33,437 nt of DNA from Promethearchaeota archaeon Loki_b31 (GCA_005222975.1 NJBI01000004.1:96742-130178), one strand, 5' to 3'; counted from the stretch's first letter, positions 15,307-23,924 are shown. Numbers and translations are program-made. Notes: generated by a model not told the origin, from the letters alone.

Positions 15307-16683
15307 TTACTTTTTTTGTTTTAATATTATTTTTGAACAATCGATAGCGCTTTGTGCTGCTAATTCAGTTCCAATTCCCCAACCACCTGCGTCTCCGCCA
15401 ACTACGTATAGCCCTTCTATAGGTAGAGATGTGGCGGGTCTATTTACTCCTGTCTGATCTACAGTTTGTGATACTCCAATAACGGATGCTTCTTTTCCAC
15501 CTATTGATTCGATATCTTTTGGCGTCGTGACTTCCATCCACATTAAGTTATTTTGGAATTTTGGGAACATTTCTTCAAGAGTTTCCATTGTACTACTTAT
15601 CCATTTTTCTCTATTTCTTTCAAAATTTTCCCGAGGTACTGCCGTTCCCGCGATAATTAGTTGCTTTCCTTTTGGTGCTAGTTCTGGGTCATAATTCGAA
15701 GGGATAGGAACGAATAAATCTACTTTGTCAGGGACTTCTCCTTCCAAAACTGTATTAATTTTTTCCTCAAAATCTAGAGATATTGAATTAATTACTTTAA
15801 AATGAGTTATTGGTTTTTTTAATGCTAATTTAAGAGAAAAAGCGCTCATCGAATACTTAAGTTTGTCAATTTTTTCAAGATATATTTTATCGAAATAGTT
15901 TCTACCAACCATATTATTTATAGTTTCTTTTATCCCTGCATTGCTAATGACCAATTGAGACGAAATAAATTTATTATTATCGAGTTCAACGCCTTGGATT
16001 TTTCCATCCTCGATGATAATTTTTTTGGCCGTGACCCCTGTTTCCACAGTACCCCCAAATTTTTCAATCGCTTTAGCATAAGCAAGAGGTATTGATATAC
16101 ATCCACCTTTAGGATACCCAGTACTCCTATTTTGCACAAGTGAAGACAAACATCTCACAAACTCACCAGCAGAAGCCTCATTGTAAGAAACTACAAAATA
16201 TAAACCGCAGATAATATTGATAAACGAGTGGACAAGTTTATTATCGGAATATTTTGATAACCATGTTTTAATGCTAAGATTATCAAGTTCTTTTGTATCC
16301 TTTATCCGCATTATATCTCTAAGTATTTTTATAAGGCTGGAAAAATCGGAAGGAGGAATCAATTTTTCAAGTTCTTTAGGAAATTTCCAAAATTTTCCCT
16401 GATAATATTGTACCGGCCCTGGATTTCGCGCTAGAACCCAATCAACAGCATCCTCCATATTAATCATTTTTAATACTGTTCCAAGGGGACCATTACTCGT
16501 TCTTCCAAAGGAATGCACACCTATATCTATTTTAAAACCCTCTTTTTCATATGTACTACAACGACCACCAATAAATTGATTTTTCTCTATAAGGAGAGTT
16601 TTTAATCCATTAGACGCCAGAATAGCTCCAGAAGCTGTACCTCCAACTCCACCACCAATTATAACAACATCATATTTTGACAT
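15307..16683 (-). CDS. FAD-dependent phytoene desaturase-like oxidoreductase
   Basis: Flavoprotein of the amine oxidase/phytoene desaturase superfamily, 458 residues. The N-terminal dinucleotide-binding motif is YDVVIIGGGVGGTASG at 4-19, followed by LLIEKNQFIGGRCSTYEKEG, whose GGR signature marks this superfamily. The C-terminal FAD motif is GLYVVGGDAGGWGIGTELAA. The substrate-domain region in the middle is divergent. Family members dehydrogenate, isomerise or saturate isoprenoid chains; in archaea some act on carotenoids or on lipid precursors, so an isoprenoid role is reasonable but not proven. No phytoene synthase or other carotenoid gene is in the window. Confidence 0.87.
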   Translation of the reverse strand: MSKYDVVIIGGGVGGTASGAILASNGLKTLLIEKNQFIGGRCSTYEKEGFKIDIGVHSFGRTSNGPLGTVLKMINMEDAVDWVLARNPGPVQYYQGKFWKFPKELEKLIPPSDFSSLIKILRDIMRIKDTKELDNLSIKTWLSKYSDNKLVHSFINIICGLYFVVSYNEASAGEFVRCLSSLVQNRSTGYPKGGCISIPLAYAKAIEKFGGTVETGVTAKKIIIEDGKIQGVELDNNKFISSQLVISNAGIKETINNMVGRNYFDKIYLEKIDKLKYSMSAFSLKLALKKPITHFKVINSISLDFEEKINTVLEGEVPDKVDLFVPIPSNYDPELAPKGKQLIIAGTAVPRENFERNREKWISSTMETLEEMFPKFQNNLMWMEVTTPKDIESIGGKEASVIGVSQTVDQTGVNRPATSLPIEGLYVVGGDAGGWGIGTELAAQSAIDCSKIILKQKK

Positions 16684-16840
16684 CTTTAATCATCACTCTT
16701 ATATTTTAATTATATACTTTTTTATCCAATATTACTCCAAAATAAAACATTTAAACAATTAAATGTTTAGAAATAGATTTTTTTATAAAAAACAACTTTG
16801 AATTAGTTCAAAGAAGAGCACAAAAAAGGGAATAATTAAT

Positions 16841-16867
16841 AACCACATCATGGTTTTCCCGGAAAAC
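16841..16867. repeat. Overlapping inverted repeats in the intergenic space
   Basis: AACCA-CATCA-TGGTT (16841-16855) overlaps GTTTTCC-C-GGAAAAC (16853-16867). They lie after the flavodoxin-operon stop at 16896 and before the desaturase gene start at 16683, both minus-strand. They may be alternative hairpins (terminator) or an operator for the desaturase gene. Confidence 0.4.
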
Positions 16868-16895
16868 TAAATTTAAAAATTTTAAATAAAAAGAG

Positions 16896-17573
16896 TTACA
16901 AATAAGGTTGATCTCGAATTTTTTTGCGAGCTCCGAATTTTTTTGCTCGGATATTCCAACCTAGATTTCCCATTTTTGTATATAGGGTAATGGGCATGAA
17001 CTTTTTTCCTACAAGCTCTATGGCTTCTTCTGGAATCTTTTCTCCTTCGGATAAAGCTTGCGCTGCAATATCAAATCCTTTCGTTACATTTCTCACCATT
17101 CCTCCGCGTTCTTCTAAGGATTTACCACCAAATGCTCCACCCATTCCAAGCGTTAAAGCACCTTTCCACTCAAATCCTACTTCACGAGCAAATATTTTAC
17201 AAATTGACACCGCAACATTATTATGTTGTGTTTCTGGAAAACCACAGTTGATTATCACGACAAATCCTTGTTTTTTCGGATTGCTCATTGACTGTTTGTG
17301 ATCAGAAATGAGTTCTAGCGCTTTAATAACCCCAGCAGGCAAACAATCAATGTAAAGAGGGAACGCTAAAATTATGAGATCAGCATCTTCCACCTTAAGA
17401 AGTAATTTTTTCTGCCCATCTTCTTTTTTAACGAGTTTATAAAGATATTCCGTATCTATAGATAACCCTAATTCCTCTAACCTTGAAGTTAAAGAATTTC
17501 CAAGAGAAACAGAACTGCTTAATGAGCCCTTAGGACTTCCAACAAGTAATAAAACATTTTCATATTTTTTCAT
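16896..17573 (-). CDS. Flavodoxin-fold NAD(P)H-dependent oxidoreductase
   Basis: A 225-residue flavodoxin-fold protein. The N-terminal strand-loop VLLLVGSPKGSLSSSVSLG fits the FMN phosphate-binding loop, ADLIILAFPLYIDCLPAGV at about 84-102 the second FMN loop, and GFVVIINCGFPE the third strand. Residues 140-195 hold a Gly-rich stretch (TLGMGGAFGGKSLEERGG). Its ATG overlaps the TGA of the upstream flavodoxin gene (ATGA), so the two are translationally coupled and perhaps form one functional pair. It lacks the CXXC motif of its neighbour. Substrate and electron donor are not known. Confidence 0.82.
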   Translation of the reverse strand: MKKYENVLLLVGSPKGSLSSSVSLGNSLTSRLEELGLSIDTEYLYKLVKKEDGQKKLLLKVEDADLIILAFPLYIDCLPAGVIKALELISDHKQSMSNPKKQGFVVIINCGFPETQHNNVAVSICKIFAREVGFEWKGALTLGMGGAFGGKSLEERGGMVRNVTKGFDIAAQALSEGEKIPEEAIELVGKKFMPITLYTKMGNLGWNIRAKKFGARKKIRDQPYL

Positions 17574-18145
17574 AATATCGCCTTTACCTCTCTTAATGCA
17601 TTATTAAAATTATTAACGAAATCTAGCGAATCTTGACCTCTTGTGTATATCATCGCTCGTTGATATGGGCTCCACATATTAATTGAATTGCGAGCAACTA
17701 AAGTTTTAAAAACTTCCTCTTTTTCAGCATCAGGATTATCTAAAATTCCTATACCTAATAACGATTGTTCCTTTTCGTACCTCTTTTTGTGGTGAACTTC
17801 TCCATCAATTTTCGTAAAATAAGGTAAAACTCGAGAGATTTGACGATCTAAAGCCTTCTTTAGAATTGACGAGTACCCCCCAAAAACTATAGGAGTTATG
17901 TATATTATAAGATCGCTGTGAACCATCTTCCTTACAATGGTTTCTTCATAATCTTTAATTACGCATTCACCGGGCGTTTGGACCCAACATCCAAAACAAC
18001 CAGTACAATACGCAATATTTTTATCTTCAAGAATTATTGAAGTCGCATCCCAATTTAACTTTTTAAGTTCTTCCAGCATCATTTCGTGAATCTTCGCCGA
18101 TTCACTGTCGTCCGTTTTACTTCCAATTAAAATTATCGCTTTCAT
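17570..18145 (-). CDS. Flavodoxin-fold NADPH-dependent FMN reductase-like protein with CXXC motif
   Basis: FMN-binding reductase of the NADPH-dependent FMN reductase / iron-sulfur flavoprotein type, 191 residues from the ATG at 18145. A TTG at 18157 gives four more residues but is less likely. KAIILIGSKTDDSESAK is the FMN phosphate loop. IAYCTGCFGCWVQTPGECV at 44-62 carries four cysteines (C47, C50, C53, C61) in the spacing used by Fe-S flavoproteins or disulfide reductases of this family. YITPIVFGGYSSILKKALDR is the second FMN contact. It is the first gene of a two-gene operon. The MarR gene lies 184 bases upstream on the same strand and may control it. Confidence 0.87.
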   Translation of the reverse strand: MKAIILIGSKTDDSESAKIHEMMLEELKKLNWDATSIILEDKNIAYCTGCFGCWVQTPGECVIKDYEETIVRKMVHSDLIIYITPIVFGGYSSILKKALDRQISRVLPYFTKIDGEVHHKKRYEKEQSLLGIGILDNPDAEKEEVFKTLVARNSINMWSPYQRAMIYTRGQDSLDFVNNFNNALREVKAIL

Positions 18146-18328
18146 TTTAGTTGTCAATAAGATTTATTTTTGATTTATTTTAAATTTTATTTGATAATTG
18201 AAATCTATAATTCCTCAATTAAAAAAAAAGAGTAGACCAGTATTTATCTATTATTATAAAAAATGTTGTTTCAATTTTACACTAATATCTAAGAACGGTG
18301 TGAAAATTTAAAAGAAAATAAAAATCTT

Positions 18329-18784
18329 CTATTTTGAATCCTTTCGAAGATATTTAGCTTTTATTAGGTTATCTAATATTCTTCTTAAATAACCTTCAAA
18401 TTCATCTATTTCTTCTTCGGTTAGCGTTCCGTAAAACACTTCAGTCATTTTTTTTGAAACTTCTATGTATTTTTTTTGAAGATTTTTACTCTTTTCAGAC
18501 AGTTTGACTTTGATGATTCTTCTATCTTTACCTTTCTTTCGGTTCAGAAAACCTGCGTTTTCAAGCCTATCTAGCATTGTTGTTAACGTAGATTTAGTTA
18601 ATTGAGTTTTTAGTGACAGTTCACGAATCGATATATTATCATTCTGCCAAAGTGCAAATAATATCCGCCCTTGTCCTGGGTTTAACTCTTTAATTCCATA
18701 TTCTTTTAACATCTGTTTAAAGATTCTATTTGTGATTTGGTGTATTTTTGCTATAAGGAATCCACCCTCACGCTGATCTTTCAT
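18329..18784 (-). CDS. MarR-family transcriptional regulator
   Basis: Winged-helix dimeric repressor of 151 residues. The DNA-binding domain spans about 35-105: GQGRILFALWQN (helix), LSLKTQLTKSTLTTMLDRL (helix-turn-helix with recognition helix near 63-76) and a basic wing KGKDRRIIKV. N- and C-terminal helices (10-30, 108-145) form the dimer interface. MarR proteins often repress a neighbouring operon and release it on binding a small aromatic or redox signal. This gene is the last of an operon with DUF3795 and the PNPOx-like gene. The inverted repeat at 19680-19700 in that operon promoter is a plausible site for autoregulation. Confidence 0.92.
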   Translation of the reverse strand: MKDQREGGFLIAKIHQITNRIFKQMLKEYGIKELNPGQGRILFALWQNDNISIRELSLKTQLTKSTLTTMLDRLENAGFLNRKKGKDRRIIKVKLSEKSKNLQKKYIEVSKKMTEVFYGTLTEEEIDEFEGYLRRILDNLIKAKYLRKDSK

Positions 18785-18792
18785 GTTCTCAC

Positions 18793-19263
18793 TCAGAACT
18801 CAAAATTTACCTGATTTAATTTATAATAATACTTTGCGTTTTTTGGTTCCAATCGAAGTAGTGTATAATCTGGATCTTCTACTCCTTCTGGATAATATCG
18901 TGTCCACCAATCTAACCAGATTATCTTCTTTAACTCCATATCATCAACAATTTCTACTGAACCTCCTAACATAAAACCCTTAAAATCTTCTGCGTCGCAG
19001 AAATATACACACATCTTAGGATTTTTGTTTAGATGAGCAACCTTACTTGAAGAAGTATTAGTTGAAATGTAGATTGTAAATTGGTTTTGTTGATTTTCAA
19101 AAAATTCTGAAAATTCAGGGAATTGCTCCTTATTTCTTAGATTAAACATTGCTCGCGTTATTGGAAAACCATCTGGATCAATTGTTGTTAGAATTACAGC
19201 TTTTGATTCTTCCATTAATTTTAATCCCGATTTTTTAGCTTCTTTCACGTCCATTTTTACCAC
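18793..19263 (-). CDS. Pyridoxamine 5'-phosphate oxidase-like flavoprotein
   Basis: Split-barrel FMN-binding protein of the pyridoxamine 5'-phosphate oxidase-related (general stress protein 26-like) family, 156 residues. VILTTIDPDGFPITRAM at about 24-40 is the typical first strands with the substrate-side Thr and Arg, and FTIYISTNTSSSKVAHLNK plus MCVYFCDAEDF complete the FMN site. The GTG at 19263 and an ATG at 19254 are both possible starts; the ATG has purine-rich AAGAAG upstream and is slightly favoured. It is the middle gene of an operon, eight bases before MarR. The reaction is unknown; related proteins reduce quinones, F420-type cofactors or other flavin substrates. Confidence 0.9.
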   Translation of the reverse strand: MVKMDVKEAKKSGLKLMEESKAVILTTIDPDGFPITRAMFNLRNKEQFPEFSEFFENQQNQFTIYISTNTSSSKVAHLNKNPKMCVYFCDAEDFKGFMLGGSVEIVDDMELKKIIWLDWWTRYYPEGVEDPDYTLLRLEPKNAKYYYKLNQVNFEF

Positions 19264-19285
19264 TTCTTTTTCCTTTAAATTTTAG

Positions 19286-19624
19286 TTATAACTTTTGTCG
19301 AATTTCTTCTAAATTTTGTTTAGCGCTCGGAGATTTTTCAAGACTATTTTTCAGAATGTCACAAATATAATCTTCACAGTAAGCGCAATTTTCTAATTTT
19401 TTCTCTGTGCAACATATTCTAATATCACAGTTTGGAACCCAGCTAAAATGTCTTCCTTCTTTACAGCAACCATCGCAATAAATTTCCTCAGGTGTGAATT
19501 TCATCGCATCACTTGACCATTCGTCTGCAATCTTTTTTATTTTTTCTTCGTCATTTTTTTGAGTTGCTAAATATGCTGGACATTCGGCACAATTTATTCC
19601 ACAAAACGATAATATTTTTCCCAT
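19286..19624 (-). CDS. DUF3795 cysteine-rich protein
   Basis: Small cytosolic DUF3795 protein of 112 residues. The ATG at 19624 has AGGTGA five bases upstream and is chosen over the GTG at 19633. It opens MGKILSFCGINCAECPAY, the family signature with C8, C12 and C15. Further pairs follow in IYCDGCCKEGR, CDIRICCTEKK and CAYCEDYIC, giving at least twelve cysteines that could bind zinc or Fe-S clusters. DUF3795 function is not known; the proteins are common in anaerobes and often near flavin or redox genes, as here. It is the first gene of the operon with the PNPOx-like and MarR genes. Confidence 0.9.
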   Translation of the reverse strand: MGKILSFCGINCAECPAYLATQKNDEEKIKKIADEWSSDAMKFTPEEIYCDGCCKEGRHFSWVPNCDIRICCTEKKLENCAYCEDYICDILKNSLEKSPSAKQNLEEIRQKL

Positions 19625-19679
19625 TACATTCACCTAGATATACTTTCAATCTTGTATACTAATTTTAATTATATTGTTT

Positions 19680-19710
19680 GATATAGTACTATCCTATATC
19701 GTATTTAAAT
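19680..19710 (-). promoter_or_regulatory. Operator-like 21-base palindrome beside a TATA box
   Basis: Perfect 7-base arms GATATAG and CTATATC flank TACTATC at 19680-19700. TATTTAAAT at 19702-19710 follows on the plus strand, so on the minus strand the TATA-like box precedes the palindrome and the DUF3795 start at 19624. It is the best candidate MarR site of the window and repeats the arrangement at 2672-2698. Confidence 0.55.
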
Positions 19711-19817
19711 ATTGTGAAATCCACAAAGTTTGTTACCAATAGGAGAGAAGGTTAAAACCAAGGTAAAAAGCAGCTTTAAACAGAATATTCTTAAACATTA
19801 TTTTATTAAACCTTAAT

Positions 19818-20228
19818 ATGCCGAAAAATTTTCCTATGAATTTAAAAGGATTCCACCCATTTGGGGATTTAATTGGCTTGAGTTTTACAAAATTCGAGAA
19901 TGGATACTCTCAATGCACTTTAGATGTTGTTGACAAATTGTTAAACCCTCACAAGGTAGTCCATGGTGGTGTGCTATATTCGATGGCAGATACGGGTATG
20001 GGTGCTGCGCTTTATTCCAATTTAGATAAAAATGAACTTTGCGCAACAATAGAAATTAAAATTATCTACTTTAAAGCTGTTAAATCAGGTGTTCTCATTT
20101 GCGATACAAAAGTAATCCATAAAGGTAAAAAAATAGCTACAATGGAATCAGAAATTATAAATGAAGAACAAATAGTCGCTAAAGCAATAGGAACATTTTC
20201 AATATTTAAAATTAAAAATAATCCATAA
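19818..20228 (+). CDS. PaaI-family hotdog thioesterase
   Basis: Hotdog-fold acyl-CoA thioesterase of the PaaI/YdiI type, 136 residues. The catalytic and structural motif is VVHGGVLYSMADTGMG at 47-62 with His49, Gly50-Gly51 and Asp58. IEIKIIYFKAVKSG and the ending ATGTFS-like AIGTFSIFK fit the second and third strands. The enzyme probably hydrolyses an aryl- or acyl-CoA, though the natural substrate is unknown. It is divergent from DUF3795 with about 190 bases between; the ATG lies in an AT-rich leader with no strong Shine-Dalgarno sequence. Confidence 0.92.
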   Translation: MPKNFPMNLKGFHPFGDLIGLSFTKFENGYSQCTLDVVDKLLNPHKVVHGGVLYSMADTGMGAALYSNLDKNELCATIEIKIIYFKAVKSGVLICDTKVIHKGKKIATMESEIINEEQIVAKAIGTFSIFKIKNNP

Positions 20229-20304
20229 ACACTTAAAATTCAAAGAAAAATTCATTTTAGGAAAATATTTTTCAAGATTCAAAAATAATAATGAAATTCT
20301 ACGC

Positions 20305-20691
20305 CTAGACATTAAACATTCTATATGGTACTCCGAAAAAAGTATCTCCACCAATTAATTCTTTTATTTTATTCTTTGTATAAATTGTATCGTAATAAAT
20401 GAAAAGTTCTCCCTTTCCATCACATCTCTCATTTATTTCAACCCACACATTTCCAGGACTGGTATTTTCAATCTCTTCAATAAGATCCTGATGATCTTCT
20501 ATAATTTGCCTAACAGTCTCGATATCAGGAAGCTCCTCACAGGGTAGCCCTGAACTGCCTTTAATTGTCTCAAAAATGCTAAACGCGAGAATAACTATAG
20601 GTATACTTACAATACTTACAATAATTACCAGAATTATTATTAAAGCATAAAATTTATGCGGTTTTGTTTTTCTTTTCGAGCGTGCAATCAT
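20305..20691 (-). CDS. Small single-helix membrane protein, unknown family
   Basis: A 128-residue protein with a basic start (MIARSKRKTKPHKF), one hydrophobic helix at about 14-36, and a soluble remainder of about 90 residues. Positive-inside suggests the soluble part is outside the cell. It includes two cysteines (C54 in GLPCEEL and C89 in NERCDGKG) that could pair. Strand-rich stretches (GNVWVEIN, GELFIYYD) suggest a small folded domain. No family is recognised. Confidence 0.65.
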   Translation of the reverse strand: MIARSKRKTKPHKFYALIIILVIIVSIVSIPIVILAFSIFETIKGSSGLPCEELPDIETVRQIIEDHQDLIEEIENTSPGNVWVEINERCDGKGELFIYYDTIYTKNKIKELIGGDTFFGVPYRMFNV

Positions 20692-20798
20692 CCTTTTCTT
20701 TTAGAATAAATGATAAAATAATATTTAAACTTATTTTATTCGAAAATTTTACATCCAAATTATTATTGGGCATTCTTGTTTTAAAATATATCTCTAAA

Positions 20799-21731
20799 TT
20801 ATTCTCGATTAAGAATAGCACCTAAATTCCGAGGATAAACATTTAAATAGTTAGCTAAGTCGTGCTTTTCAACTTTTTTTCTAGTTTCTTCAGGAAGCTG
20901 TTCTACGCTCTTTCCGCTCAAGAGCAATTTTGTCTCTTCTTCGTTGAATGTGGGTCCTGGTTCTACCCAATTTATGACTTTTTTGTTTGCGGGACATACT
21001 TTTTGGCAATGCATGCATCCAACTAAACAGTTGTGCCAAAAAGGATCGATCCAATCCGGAAAAGGAACATCTGCGGGATGTTCATTGTGAAAAGTCAAAC
21101 AATATTCGACGCGTAAGAGGAACCGATCGGTAGGGATGGCTCCAGTTGGGCAATTTCGAACGCAAGCGGAGCATTCCTTACATAAATCCATCATTTGTAG
21201 TTCCTGCCAGTCATCTTGCTCAATAGGGAAGTCCGAATAAAATGTTGAAGGTCGATGAAAACTACCCATACCATGTACATAAGTAATATTATTTCTACCG
21301 TATTCTGCTAATCCAACACGCACTGCTAGAGTTTTTTGAGGAACTTGAGCAAATTCTACGTTATAACCCGAAGGTTTTAAAATTTCTGTTAGAAATGCTT
21401 TAATTTTTTTTATTATAGCCATACCGTGTAAATAGGTAGGGGGAACGATCAGAGGAACTTCTTTATTATTCCAATGAAAAATAACTTTGTATTGAGGTTG
21501 TGGTACAGTTATAATAAAGAGAGACTTAATCTCGCCGAATTCCGCTTCTGGTTGAAATTCGAAATAGTCTTTGTACTCTTCGTAGAAATTTGGGTCCAAT
21601 AACTTTTGTTCGTGAAATTTTTTGATAGCCCTTTGCAACTCTGGAATGTGTTTGGCAGAGACAATTTTTCCTTTATAACCCTTAGCTTCTAATTTTTCGT
21701 AAAAATCTTGGACTATTTTATTTTTATCCAT
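20799..21731 (-). CDS. QueG-like protein with two 4Fe-4S clusters
   Basis: Epoxyqueuosine-reductase-like Fe-S protein of 310 residues. The first cluster is CKECSACVRNCP at 184-195 (C184, C187, C190, C194) and the second uses C211, C235, C239, C242 and C246 (CLVGCMHCQKVCPANK), the double-cluster arrangement of QueG. The N-terminal 150 residues hold LAVRVGLAEYGRNNITYVHGMGSF, like the QueG/reductive-dehalogenase cobalamin region. True QueG reduces epoxyqueuosine in tRNA with cobalamin; archaeal homologues of this length are not proven to do so. No other queuosine gene is in the window, so the substrate may differ. It is monocistronic, with the RCK gene upstream. Confidence 0.82.
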   Translation of the reverse strand: MDKNKIVQDFYEKLEAKGYKGKIVSAKHIPELQRAIKKFHEQKLLDPNFYEEYKDYFEFQPEAEFGEIKSLFIITVPQPQYKVIFHWNNKEVPLIVPPTYLHGMAIIKKIKAFLTEILKPSGYNVEFAQVPQKTLAVRVGLAEYGRNNITYVHGMGSFHRPSTFYSDFPIEQDDWQELQMMDLCKECSACVRNCPTGAIPTDRFLLRVEYCLTFHNEHPADVPFPDWIDPFWHNCLVGCMHCQKVCPANKKVINWVEPGPTFNEEETKLLLSGKSVEQLPEETRKKVEKHDLANYLNVYPRNLGAILNRE

Positions 21732-21818
21732 CTTATCTATTCTATGTAATATTAATTAAATAGTGCTCGTCACTTAATAGTCTTATTTCATTTTTTAATT
21801 TACTTAATCTTATTAGTG

Positions 21819-22850
21819 TTAATCATCTTTTATTGGTGCAATTGCGGAATTAGCTGCAACTACTTTTTGGAGCATTTTAAACGCGTTGTTAGAAGTTGAA
21901 AAGGTTTTTGCATTATATTTTTCAACTAAATCTATGAGTTCTTCGTCAAATATTCGCACAAATAATTCGATGTCGGGGTAGCGTAAGTTAATTTTAGAAG
22001 TTAGATAAAGTGATTCATCAAATTCCGAGTCTTGCTTCCAACAAATAAATACTTGGGTAACTTCGTCCACGTTTACATGAACGCGTAAATCGCTTAAAAA
22101 ACAAGCGAATTCGTTAATGATGTGTAATTGGTCGTTTACTTTAAACTCGATACCATCGTGTATATCGTCAAAAAGGTAAACATCGCGTTCTGGTTGCAGA
22201 GAAATGTGGTAAGCAATTCGATGCGTTAAATTATCGCGTCCAATTACAATTGCCTTACCTGTTTTGTTTTTGGTCCATTCGCGGATACCATCCATTGCCC
22301 ATTTTGAAGTGGAAAATGGGATTGCATTTAAAGGCGGCTGTTTAAGATATTCTCGCACATGGTCTTCAAATACGCGTACAAAAATAGGGCATTCTTCGTT
22401 AATTTTGCGGATCTTTTCTGTGCAAATTATTGCTATTCTAACATCATCCGAATTTATAAAAACTTCCTTAGCCCGCTTTATATTCGTAAATGCAAGGTTA
22501 GTTGTCTCAGTAGGGTCACCAACGACTACGGGATAGCCAGTGTTGATTAAATCTTCGACTAATTCTAGATTATCCTCGATTATACAAAATGATTTCTTAT
22601 TATCGATGCAAAATTCAATTATCCTCTCAGATATGTGGTGAAATCCAATGATTACGGTATGGTTACGCTTATGCTTAGCGAGAATTCTACTGGTAATAAC
22701 AGGATTATATTTTTCTATTAATTCACCCATGATAAATCCAAAAACAATCACCTCTAATAAAATCGGCCACACTAAGGCGTAAAAATTAGTGAAATCAACA
22801 GCACTTACTATACGGCGTACAGTCAAGGAATATAGGATGTATTCCCACAA
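21819..22850 (-). CDS. Membrane-anchored protein with two RCK (TrkA-N) domains
   Basis: Potassium-channel-like regulator of 343 residues as called from TTG at 22850. A hydrophobic segment at about 20-45 (LVWPILLEVIVFGFIMGEL) precedes the first RCK domain (about 63-185; VIIGFHHISERIIE, and EDNLELVEDLI as the ligand side) and a second RCK domain (about 193-315; AIVIGRDNLTHRIAY). In the first, the usual GXGXXG motif is GFHHIS, and in the second it is GRDNLT, so nucleotide binding may be weak. The N-terminus may be longer: the frame is open about 27 codons upstream and encodes a hydrophobic stretch (LFLFWFGGLISFIII) with no ATG, GTG or TTG. This resembles a channel protein reduced to its last helices; no clear selectivity filter is seen. 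Confidence 0.78.
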   Translation of the reverse strand: MWEYILYSLTVRRIVSAVDFTNFYALVWPILLEVIVFGFIMGELIEKYNPVITSRILAKHKRNHTVIIGFHHISERIIEFCIDNKKSFCIIEDNLELVEDLINTGYPVVVGDPTETTNLAFTNIKRAKEVFINSDDVRIAIICTEKIRKINEECPIFVRVFEDHVREYLKQPPLNAIPFSTSKWAMDGIREWTKNKTGKAIVIGRDNLTHRIAYHISLQPERDVYLFDDIHDGIEFKVNDQLHIINEFACFLSDLRVHVNVDEVTQVFICWKQDSEFDESLYLTSKINLRYPDIELFVRIFDEELIDLVEKYNAKTFSTSNNAFKMLQKVVAANSAIAPIKDD

Positions 22851-22933
22851 ACTGTGATTGGGCTCAATAATAATGAAAGAAATTAAACCCCCAAACCAAA
22901 ATAAAAACAGAAAAACAAACTGTAACTAGTATT

Positions 22934-22947
22934 GCTTAAGTTTAAGC
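22934..22947. repeat. Inverted repeat upstream of the RCK gene
   Basis: GCTTAA-GT-TTAAGC forms 6-base arms in the upstream region of the RCK-domain gene. It might be an operator, or it might be chance. Confidence 0.25.
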
Positions 22948-23087
22948 TCAATTTCAATGAACAAGTTTAGGATACTCATAAAATAAGATAAAACACTCCA
23001 ATATAAAAAAGATTTGATCTCGATTTGTTCTCTAATTATTATTTTGTTAATATTAAAAAGAAAATAGGTTTTCCTACATTATTCGTT

Positions 23088-23924
23088 TTAGAGCTGCGTC
23101 ATATCTGTGCTAAGTTCCCACAACCTCTTAGCATAATCCTCGTTGTAGGATTCTTCAGAAGATTGTTTTTGTTGCTTTTTTGCGAAATATTTTCCTGTTA
23201 TCCCTTCTACTTCTTGCGACGATGCTAAATAAATGGATGTTTCTGCACCTTTTTCCGGTTTTTTAAAGAAAAGCTTGGCGAATCCTTTGCTAAATGAGGA
23301 TTGATCTTGACCTAAATTAGTATTAACAACACCAGGATGGACAGTATTAACAGTTACACTGGTTCCTTCTAATCTTCTGTTTAATTCAAAAGAAAATAGC
23401 ATCAATGCTAATTTTGAGATTCCATATATTTTAAATAAGCGATACTTCCTTTTTTCGCTCTGAAGATCGTCAAAATCCATTTTTGCCATTCTATGCGCTG
23501 CAGAACTTACATTTATAATACGACTTGGAGCACTCTTTTTTAACACATCAAGCAATAAATTCGTCAATAAAAAGGACGCAAGGTAATTCACGGCAAAATT
23601 CATTTCAAATCCATCCACGGATATTACTCGCTTCGAGAGCATAACTCCAGCATTGTTTATTAATATGTGTAATTTTTGATATTTACTCTTAAATTCGGAA
23701 ACGAATTTGCGTATGGATTCCTGAGAAGATAAATCACATAAAAGCAAATCCACTTTTTTATTACCGGTGAGTTCAATTATCTCTTTTTGCACTTCTTCTC
23801 CACGCTCTTTGCTACGACACATCATTACTATTGTAGCATTCATCATTGCTAAACCAATAGCTGTAGCTTTACCAATGCCAGAGTTTGCGCCGGTTATTAT
23901 ACAGATCTTTCCTTCCATACTCAT
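23088..23924 (-). CDS. Short-chain dehydrogenase/reductase (retinol-dehydrogenase-like)
   Basis: Rossmann-fold SDR of 278 residues. The coenzyme motif TGANSGIG is at 11-18, the structural NNAG at 90-93, and the catalytic Ser near 140 with Tyr167 and Lys171 (YGISK). MCRSKERGEEVQKEI at about 34-48 has an Arg after the second strand that favours NADPH. The overall pattern (VVNTNLG, EKGAETSIYLASS near the end) resembles the retinol dehydrogenase/WWOX-type group. The substrate is probably a lipid or other hydrophobic alcohol or carbonyl, but is not known. It is monocistronic, with a long AT-rich upstream region. Confidence 0.92.
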   Translation of the reverse strand: MSMEGKICIITGANSGIGKATAIGLAMMNATIVMMCRSKERGEEVQKEIIELTGNKKVDLLLCDLSSQESIRKFVSEFKSKYQKLHILINNAGVMLSKRVISVDGFEMNFAVNYLASFLLTNLLLDVLKKSAPSRIINVSSAAHRMAKMDFDDLQSEKRKYRLFKIYGISKLALMLFSFELNRRLEGTSVTVNTVHPGVVNTNLGQDQSSFSKGFAKLFFKKPEKGAETSIYLASSQEVEGITGKYFAKKQQKQSSEESYNEDYAKRLWELSTDMTQL

